Assembly: GCA_946612185.1 (NCBI GenBank)
Contig: CAMOEP010000176.1
Location: 1-5,435, forward strand
DNA length: 5,435 bases
Origin: an uncultured Ruminococcus sp.
GTDB lineage: Bacteria; Bacillota; Clostridia; Oscillospirales; Ruminococcaceae
Direction: 5' to 3'
Numbering within the stretch: the first letter of the stretch is position 1; each line of letters opens with the position of its first letter. Below, piece after piece: positions 1 to 3,883 of the stretch. Below the pieces are notes generated by a model. It worked only from the letters and a program-made list of their open reading frames with translations, made no database searches and was not told where the DNA came from. The position numbers and the translations under genes are program-made.

Positions 1-95
1 AAAAATCGGCATTTCCTCCCCCTTTTTCCCCTTAGGTTTCCCCCTCTGGACTCCCACTTCCTGAACCCCTTTTTTCCCCTCTTTTGCCGATTTTT
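1..95. repeat. Inverted repeat flanking a polypyrimidine tract
   Basis: Positions 1-11 (AAAAATCGGCA) are the exact reverse complement of 85-95 (TGCCGATTTTT). The 73 bases between them are almost all C and T on the + strand, in runs such as CCCCCTTTTTCCCC. No plausible protein is encoded on either strand. The arms end in a T-run on the + strand, so this could be a terminator-like structure for a gene left of the window, but the loop is far longer than usual. The window starts inside or at the arm, so the repeat may extend further left. Confidence 0.5.
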
Positions 96-248
96 ACCGG
101 CATTGTTTTCCTAAAATCCATAGGTCGAAAATTTTTGTCTCCTTCTTTCCCGGCAGTCTCCTTGCCGTCCACATTTCTACGACATCCGACAGCTTTCCTG
201 TATGGCGGAAAATGTATCATGCTGCCGTGGATATTTTAGCTTAGATAC
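96..248. other. Intergenic stretch with no recognised feature
   Basis: This stretch lies between the polypyrimidine repeat and the promoter of the carboxypeptidase-like gene. A minus-strand frame stays open from 220 to 32, but it has no ribosome binding site and low-complexity basic composition, so I do not call it a gene. I see no RNA gene or other signal here. Confidence 0.5.
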
Positions 249-277
249 TTGCTTTTTTTTGAATGTTGTGTTATAAT
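249..277 (+). promoter_or_regulatory. Promoter of the carboxypeptidase-like gene
   Basis: A consensus -10 box TATAAT lies at 272-277, preceded by an extended -10 TG at 269-270. A weak -35 (TTGCTT, 249-254) sits 17 bases upstream. Transcription would start near 284, giving a leader of about 48 nt. The 11-mer TGTGTTATAAT recurs exactly in the GH25 promoter at 3755-3765. Confidence 0.7.
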
Positions 278-320
278 TATAAGAAATCTGGATATATGCA
301 CTTTCGGCAAATACATTAAC

Positions 321-326
321 AAGGAG
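321..326 (+). promoter_or_regulatory. Ribosome binding site for the carboxypeptidase-like gene
   Basis: AAGGAG ends 5 bases before the ATG at 332. This supports that start, as does the signal peptide that follows immediately. Confidence 0.85.
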
Positions 327-331
327 ATAAT

Positions 332-1735
332 ATGAAAAAATTACTTGCTGCCCTCTCTGCCACTGTTCTGACCCTCCCATTTGTGTCAGTTTTCAGCGCA
401 GGTGCGGTGAATTTTACAATGAAAACCAAGATACACAGCGAATCTGCTATGGTCATAAGCCTGGATACCGACTCGGTTATCCACGAAAAAAACGCCGACA
501 CTAAACAGATGCCCGGTCCATTGGTCAATATCATGACCGCTGTTGTAGTCCTGGAAAACTGCAATAACCTTAATGCGGAGATAACTATGGACGAATCCCG
601 GTATTCCGACCTCTATGAAACTGAGTACCCCGACGACCTGCGCTTCACCGATATCAAAAACGGCGATGTCCTCACTGTCACCGACCTGCTCTATGCTATG
701 ATGCTCACCTCATCTATCGAGGCTTCACAGACACTCGCAAGCTATATCGGCGGCGGAAGTGTACAGGACTTCGTTGCTATGATGAACGACAAAGCTGTCG
801 AACTCGGTCTTGATGATACCCATTTCACAAATCCCACCGGTATGTACGACACAGACCAGTACACCACCGCAAGAGATATGGCTGACCTGACAATGTATGC
901 GCTGAAAGTTCCCAATTTCAGCAAGATAGCCTCTACTTTCGAGTATACCCCAACAGTCCCTAACCCGGAACGCCATGAAGTCCACAGCGAATGGGTATGG
1001 ACTCACTCGAATACCATGATGGACGCTGACCCGGATAACCCGTACTACTACCCCGGCGCAAGCGGTATCAAGACCGGCAACCTGGAAGCTGCCGGAAGAA
1101 GCATTGTCGCAACTGCCAGCAAGGACGGCAGCAACTACCTGATAGTTGCCATGAAATCGCCCCTCACTGACTCCGACGGCAACAATACCTTCTACCATCT
1201 GGAGGACGCTGCTGACCTCTTTAACTGGGCATTCACCCACTTCTCCTACAAGGTAGTCCTCCCGGATACCGCCGAACTTGGCGAAATACCGGTAAGTCTG
1301 GCAGAGGGCAATGACTACGTTCTCGTCCGTCCCCAGAAGGAGATCTCCCTGCTCTGGTATGACGAGACTGATATCTCCCTCATCAGCAAGGACAATATCA
1401 CCTGGTACAAAACTTCACTGCAAGCCCCCGTCAAAAAGGGCGAAGTCCTCGGTCAGGTAACTTTGGAATACTCCGGCGAGGAACTCGGTACAGTTGACCT
1501 GGTGGCAGTATCCGACGTTGAAAGGTCGGTTACAAAGTACAACTTCTATGCCGCTAAAATGTTCGTGCAGTCAAACTGGTTCAGGAATGCGATAATCATT
1601 TCAGTGATACTCTGCGCAATATATATCGTGGTCTGCATCTACAGCTACATCGTTTTCAAGAGCCGCTCAAAGCCCCTGAAACCCATGTACGCCGTGCCAA
1701 AGGTTGACAAGCCAAAGAAGAAAAAGAAAAAGTAA
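332..1735 (+). CDS. Membrane-anchored S11 D-Ala-D-Ala carboxypeptidase homologue, probably catalytically inactive
   Basis: The 467-residue product has the layout of DacA/PBP5-type DD-carboxypeptidases (peptidase S11), which trim the terminal D-Ala of peptidoglycan stem peptides outside the membrane. Residues 1-25 form a signal peptide (MKKLL start, SAGA before the likely cut). The peptidase domain spans about 35-305, and a PBP5-like C-terminal beta domain about 309-395. A transmembrane helix lies at about 418-442, followed by a short cytoplasmic tail ending in KPKKKKKK. Family landmarks are clear: NIMTA, HFTNPTGMYD (164-173), TARDMA (179-184) and GIKTG (245-249). The active site is broken, however. 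Where the family has SxxK just before IMTA, residues 63-66 are PLVN, so both the nucleophile and the general-base lysine are gone. The SxN motif reads S127-S128-I129. Only KTG survives. I infer a scaffold, ligand-binding or regulatory role. Fold confidence is high; loss of activity is inferred from sequence. The gene is monocistronic, with its own promoter and terminator. Confidence 0.92.
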   Translation: MKKLLAALSATVLTLPFVSVFSAGAVNFTMKTKIHSESAMVISLDTDSVIHEKNADTKQMPGPLVNIMTAVVVLENCNNLNAEITMDESRYSDLYETEYPDDLRFTDIKNGDVLTVTDLLYAMMLTSSIEASQTLASYIGGGSVQDFVAMMNDKAVELGLDDTHFTNPTGMYDTDQYTTARDMADLTMYALKVPNFSKIASTFEYTPTVPNPERHEVHSEWVWTHSNTMMDADPDNPYYYPGASGIKTGNLEAAGRSIVATASKDGSNYLIVAMKSPLTDSDGNNTFYHLEDAADLFNWAFTHFSYKVVLPDTAELGEIPVSLAEGNDYVLVRPQKEISLLWYDETDISLISKDNITWYKTSLQAPVKKGEVLGQVTLEYSGEELGTVDLVAVSDVERSVTKYNFYAAKMFVQSNWFRNAIIISVILCAIYIVVCIYSYIVFKSRSKPLKPMYAVPKVDKPKKKKKK

Positions 1736-1744
1736 GAAATTTTT

Positions 1745-1779
1745 GACAGATGCTCCGGCGAGCATCTGTCTTTTGTTTT
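1745..1779 (+). terminator. Intrinsic terminator of the carboxypeptidase-like gene
   Basis: GACAGATGCTC (1745-1755) pairs perfectly with GAGCATCTGTC (1760-1770) around a CGGC loop, giving an 11-bp stem. TTTTGTTTT follows at 1771-1779. It starts 9 bases after the stop codon and should isolate the gene from the RNA unit downstream. Confidence 0.93.
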
Positions 1780-1887
1780 AAATGTACAAGCTACAGTTGC
1801 CTGAATTGTGCATATCCATCATAGTGTCAAAGATTTTGTTTAAAATTGTACACTTTGCTGAATTTGCTGTTATTACCAGTATGGTAA
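1780..1887. other. AT-rich spacer with a small dyad
   Basis: This spacer lies between the terminator and the next promoter. The only structure I see is the dyad TTACCA-gta-TGGTAA (1873-1887), directly upstream of the proposed -35 and a possible operator. A 54-codon frame (1782-1946) has no ribosome binding site and begins right after the terminator T-run, so I do not call it a gene. Confidence 0.4.
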
Positions 1888-1916
1888 AAGACATTTGTCA
1901 AATTCCGTGGTATAAT
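1888..1916 (+). promoter_or_regulatory. Promoter of the large structured RNA
   Basis: A perfect TATAAT lies at 1911-1916 with an extended -10 TGG at 1908-1910. A partial -35 (AAGACA, 1888-1893) is 17 bases upstream. A TTGTCA at 1895-1900 is too close to serve as the -35. The predicted start is near 1923, just ahead of the first paired segment. No ribosome binding site and start codon pair follows, which fits a non-coding transcript. Confidence 0.7.
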
Positions 1917-1931
1917 GTAATTAAAGAAAAA

Positions 1932-2037
1932 CAGATATACTTTTAGGTCGTCAGGTCAGCACCGCACAAAGCAAGTGGTGCAACAGTACCGCCAAGCCGT
2001 AAGGCACTTTGTGTGGTGCTGACCTGATGAGTATCTG
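1932..2037 (+). other. 5' domain of the RNA: long hairpin with a three-way junction
   Basis: A 21-bp helix (1951-1971 with 2007-2027) has only one non-Watson-Crick pair, G1964-U2014. It is capped by two small hairpins. One is 7 bp with an AACA loop (1975-1992). The other is GCC-GUAA-GGC (1996-2005), with a GNRA-type tetraloop. An outer 6-bp helix, CAGATA/TATCTG (1932-1937/2032-2037), closes the domain. This is the most secure folding unit in the RNA. Confidence 0.85.
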
Positions 2038-2191
2038 GTTTCCAGCGTGACGCTCCACCGGTGATGCACTCACCGGAAAGCTGACAGCGGTATCCGTATT
2101 TTGCATGGGGGTGCATGATCCGAATATTACCTCTCAACTACTTTCGCTGCCGCCACGAGCGCACATTCACAGGACTATAAACATATATCCC

Positions 2192-2232
2192 TCCGTCATG
2201 GCTTTTCGCCGGCACATAAAGCCACGAACGGA
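2192..2232 (+). other. RNA hairpin with a self-complementary loop
   Basis: TCCGT/ACGGA and TGGCTTT/AAAGCCA form a 5 + 7 bp stem broken by a 2x3 internal loop. The 12-nt apical loop (2206-2217) contains GCCGGC (2208-2213), which is its own reverse complement. Two copies of the RNA could pair loop to loop there. Confidence 0.65.
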
Positions 2233-2508
2233 CTTCACCCAGCCCATTCCTACCAACTGCCGCCTGGTACAATGCGGTATACAGTCAATGCAAGGGCTTC
2301 TATGCGGTGAAAAAACGGCTGATAATATAGAAATACAGCCACATTACCGAGCGGAAAAGAAAACATATAAAGCAAAAGTGATTTTGAAGATGCAAATTTT
2401 TACGCTGCGATCGGCAGCTTGTACGCCTGCATCTGGGCAGGCTAAAGGATGAAATTTAGAGAATTTGAGAGACTGGCATTATTTGGGGTGTCAGCCTGCA
2501 TCGGAAAA

Positions 2509-2522
2509 ACAAAGCGCCTGAC
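2509..2522 (+). repeat. 14-mer repeat copy 1 (in the RNA terminator)
   Basis: ACAAAGCGCCTGAC here is repeated exactly at 2794-2807, inside the pseudouridine synthase gene. A split variant, ACAAAG-ACC-GCCTGAC, lies at 2570-2585. Because that gene is on the other strand, this part of the RNA is complementary to the synthase mRNA. Confidence 0.7.
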
Positions 2523-2546
2523 TCTGCGTCGGGCGCTTTTGCTTTT
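2511..2546 (+). terminator. Intrinsic terminator of the large RNA
   Basis: AAAGCGCCTGAC (2511-2522) pairs with GTCGGGCGCTTT (2528-2539) around TCTGC, with a single U-G pair (2519-2531). The T-rich tail TTTTGCTTTT covers 2537-2546. On the minus strand a GTTTTTCC tail follows the same stem, so it may also stop transcription of the pseudouridine synthase gene. The wobble becomes an A-C mismatch on that strand, so + is the better orientation. Confidence 0.85.
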
Positions 2547-2558
2547 GGAAACCTTTTT

Positions 2559-2617
2559 GGCAACATCGCACAAAGACCGCCTGACAGCTTTGCAGCACAT
2601 CTCTGTACGGTGTTGCC
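2559..2617. other. Imperfect hairpin between the terminator and the pseudouridine synthase gene
   Basis: GGCAACATCG (2559-2568) pairs with CGGTGTTGCC (2608-2617) over 10 bp with one wobble. An inner CAAAG/CTTTG helix lies at 2571-2575/2588-2592. It falls past the + strand terminator and about 60 bases downstream of the minus-strand stop codon, so it could sit in the 3' end of the synthase mRNA. It has no T-run next to the stem and is not a typical terminator. The rest of 2547-2679 shows nothing I recognise. Confidence 0.5.
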
Positions 2618-2679
2618 TTTACATATGATTCTGAAATAATGATAGCACACATATCAACCGTTGTCTACTCAAAAATTGC

Positions 2680-3636
2680 TCATCTTTCCCCGAAATACTT
2701 TCGCTCAAAATCCGGCACAGGTGAATTGGGGTGCAGCTTATTGAGGTACGCAAGAGGTGAACTCTCCTCAAAGTCAAACTCCAATGACCATGCACAAAGC
2801 GCCTGACGGAAAACGCCCATGCGCTTATTCCGGGAGATATCGCCGTATTTTCCGTCACCAAGAAGCGGTGCGCCGACGTGGGCGAGGTGGGCTCTTATCT
2901 GATGAGTGCGCCCGGTGAACAGCGTCACCTCCACAAGGCACATATCCCGCCGCTGACTTATCACCCGGTAGCCGGTGCGTATCTCACGGAATCCTTCCGC
3001 CGGAACGTCGGATATCTCCACAATATTCCGTGCATCGTCCTTGCGGTGGTAGGCGGTGATGATGTCCTCGGACTTTGGCGGTGGTGTGACGGTTATACAG
3101 TGGTACACCTTTCTCACGTTCCCCTCAGCGATAGCAGCATTCATAAGCCGCAGCGCCGACGCATTTTTTGCCGCAGTCACCAGTCCGGTGGTATTCCTGT
3201 CAAGACGGCTGCAAAGCGCAGGCGCAAAGGAACTTTCCTCCTCCGGAACGTACTCCCCCTTATTATAAAGGTACAGCTTTATCCGGTCGATAAGGGTATC
3301 GCCGTGACTTGTGCCGTTGGAGTGGGAGTCAAGTCCCTCCGGCTTGAAGGCGATGAGAAAGTTCTCGTCCTCGTAGACTATCTCCGGCATATCCTCCGCC
3401 TTCAGGAAACTCATATCATGCTGTTTCTGCGCCGCAACTTCCTCCTTGACGTACACCCTCACCACGTCCCCGGTGTCAAGGCGTGTGGATATCTCGCATC
3501 GCTTGCCGTTTACCTTAATATCCTTCTTGCGGATAAGCCGGTACATCATGCTTTTCGGCAGGTCTGGCATGGCTTTTTGAAGAAATTTGTCAACTCGCTG
3601 TCCGCTGTCGTTGTCTTTTATAGTGAACTCCTTCAT
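2680..3636 (-). CDS. RluA/RluD-family RNA pseudouridine synthase
   Basis: The 318-residue protein is predicted to isomerise specific uridines in RNA, probably 23S rRNA, to pseudouridine in the cytoplasm. An S4 RNA-binding domain occupies about residues 12-60 (RVDKFLQ, LIRKKDIKVNGKR). The catalytic domain follows from about 85 (EIVYEDENFLIAFKPEGLDSH). The signature reads SRLDRNTTG (143-151) with catalytic Asp146. It has Ser where most relatives have the His of HRLDxxTSG, a substitution outside the catalytic residue. RKVYH (175-179) holds the conserved tyrosine, and TGRTHQIRAHLAHVGAPLLGD (241-261) is the family's C-terminal motif. The length is typical of the family. The ATG start is supported by GAGAGG (+ coordinates 3645-3650) 8 bases upstream and by the intact S4 domain. 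The exact target cannot be told apart among RluA-type enzymes, so no gene symbol is given. The gene is transcribed alone, convergent with the large RNA and divergent from GH25. Confidence 0.95.
   Translation of the reverse strand: MKEFTIKDNDSGQRVDKFLQKAMPDLPKSMMYRLIRKKDIKVNGKRCEISTRLDTGDVVRVYVKEEVAAQKQHDMSFLKAEDMPEIVYEDENFLIAFKPEGLDSHSNGTSHGDTLIDRIKLYLYNKGEYVPEEESSFAPALCSRLDRNTTGLVTAAKNASALRLMNAAIAEGNVRKVYHCITVTPPPKSEDIITAYHRKDDARNIVEISDVPAEGFREIRTGYRVISQRRDMCLVEVTLFTGRTHQIRAHLAHVGAPLLGDGKYGDISRNKRMGVFRQALCAWSLEFDFEESSPLAYLNKLHPNSPVPDFERKYFGER
2794..2807 (+). repeat. 14-mer repeat copy 2 (inside the pseudouridine synthase gene)
   Basis: Exact second copy of ACAAAGCGCCTGAC. On the minus strand it encodes part of the RQALCA segment near the end of the synthase. 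Confidence 0.7.
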
Positions 3637-3736
3637 TTACAGATCCTCTCATTCATAAATTGTACATAAATCACCCCTCTGGTTAGTTAAATTTGAACAA
3701 ATTATTGCTAAAACGTGAAATTCTTTGTCTCAGGGG

Positions 3737-3765
3737 TTGCAATCCGGTTACAAATGTGTTATAAT
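3737..3765 (+). promoter_or_regulatory. Promoter of the GH25 gene
   Basis: TTGCAA (3737-3742) and TATAAT (3760-3765) are separated by 17 bases, with an extended -10 TG at 3757-3758. The predicted start is near 3772, leaving a leader of about 110 nt. This is the best promoter in the window. I could not pick a confident promoter for the divergent minus-strand gene in the remaining 70 bases. Confidence 0.85.
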
Positions 3766-3771
3766 GTCCAT

Positions 3772-3883
3772 AGTACCAGATCACTGGGATTTATGCCGGA
3801 AGGTGCGTCGGAACACCTGACTGCATCGTGATCGGGATATCAGAAACCGTGTAAAAATTTTGTGTAAAGGAGAATCATGTGTC
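3772..3883 (+). promoter_or_regulatory. Structured 5' leader of the GH25 mRNA
   Basis: GATCAC (3779-3784) pairs with GTGATC (3828-3833). The helix continues as GAT/ATC (3788-3790/3825-3827) across a three-base bulge, or alternatively as ATGC/GCAT (3793-3796/3823-3826). An inner hairpin AGGTG/CACCT (3801-3805/3814-3818) has an 8-base loop. The structure ends about 33 bases before the ribosome binding site AAAGGAG (3866-3872). I see no intrinsic terminator between it and the gene, and it does not match the riboswitch consensus sequences I know, including the c-di-GMP and c-di-AMP classes. A cis-regulatory or mRNA-stabilising role is an inference. Confidence 0.55.

Larger units (their letters stand above)
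1923..2546 (+). ncRNA. Putative large structured non-coding RNA (about 620 nt)
   Basis: This stretch has a promoter at its left end, an intrinsic terminator at its right end, no plausible protein, and dense nested helices. The helices I can trace are: 1932-1937/2032-2037; 1951-1971/2007-2027; 1975-1981/1986-1992; 1996-1998/2003-2005; 2058-2064/2070-2076; 2089-2092/2128-2131 with 2097-2100/2123-2126; 2192-2196/2228-2232 with 2199-2205/2218-2224; 2241-2245/2294-2298 enclosing 2256-2263/2274-2285; 2305-2308/2346-2349 enclosing 2317-2321/2336-2340; 2404-2408/2414-2418; 2425-2430/2437-2442; 2473-2478/2489-2494. Wobble pairs (1964-2014, 1976-1991, 1980-1987, 2476-2491, 2519-2531) are G-U on the + strand and would be A-C on the other, which fixes the strand. 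The length resembles large bacterial RNAs such as ROOL, OLE or GOLLD, but I cannot assign it to any of them. Boundaries are approximate. Confidence 0.7.

Noticed and set aside
32..220. 62-codon minus-strand frame
   Set aside because: It is a purine-rich low-complexity translation of the polypyrimidine tract, with no ribosome binding site.
725..1240. 171-codon minus-strand frame inside the carboxypeptidase-like gene
   Set aside because: It is an antisense shadow of a clear S11-family coding sequence.
1782..1946. 54-codon + strand frame after the first terminator
   Set aside because: It starts straight after the terminator T-run without a ribosome binding site, and it runs through a promoter.
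2024..2031. CUGAUGAG, the hammerhead ribozyme core
   Set aside because: The required GAAA segment, second stem and cleavage site do not fall in the right order. The bases around it belong to the long 21-bp helix and the outer helix.
2105..2452. 115-codon + strand open frame inside the large RNA
   Set aside because: It has no ribosome binding site, its composition does not look like a protein family, and it is overlaid by many RNA helices.
1964..2575. Repeated CGCACAAAG (1963-1971 and 2567-2575) as a sign of a duplicated RNA element
   Set aside because: Only 9 bases match and the flanking structure differs, so chance is a sufficient explanation.
2878..3669. 263-codon + strand frame opposite the pseudouridine synthase
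   Set aside because: It is a shadow of the minus-strand gene, whose protein motifs are unmistakable.
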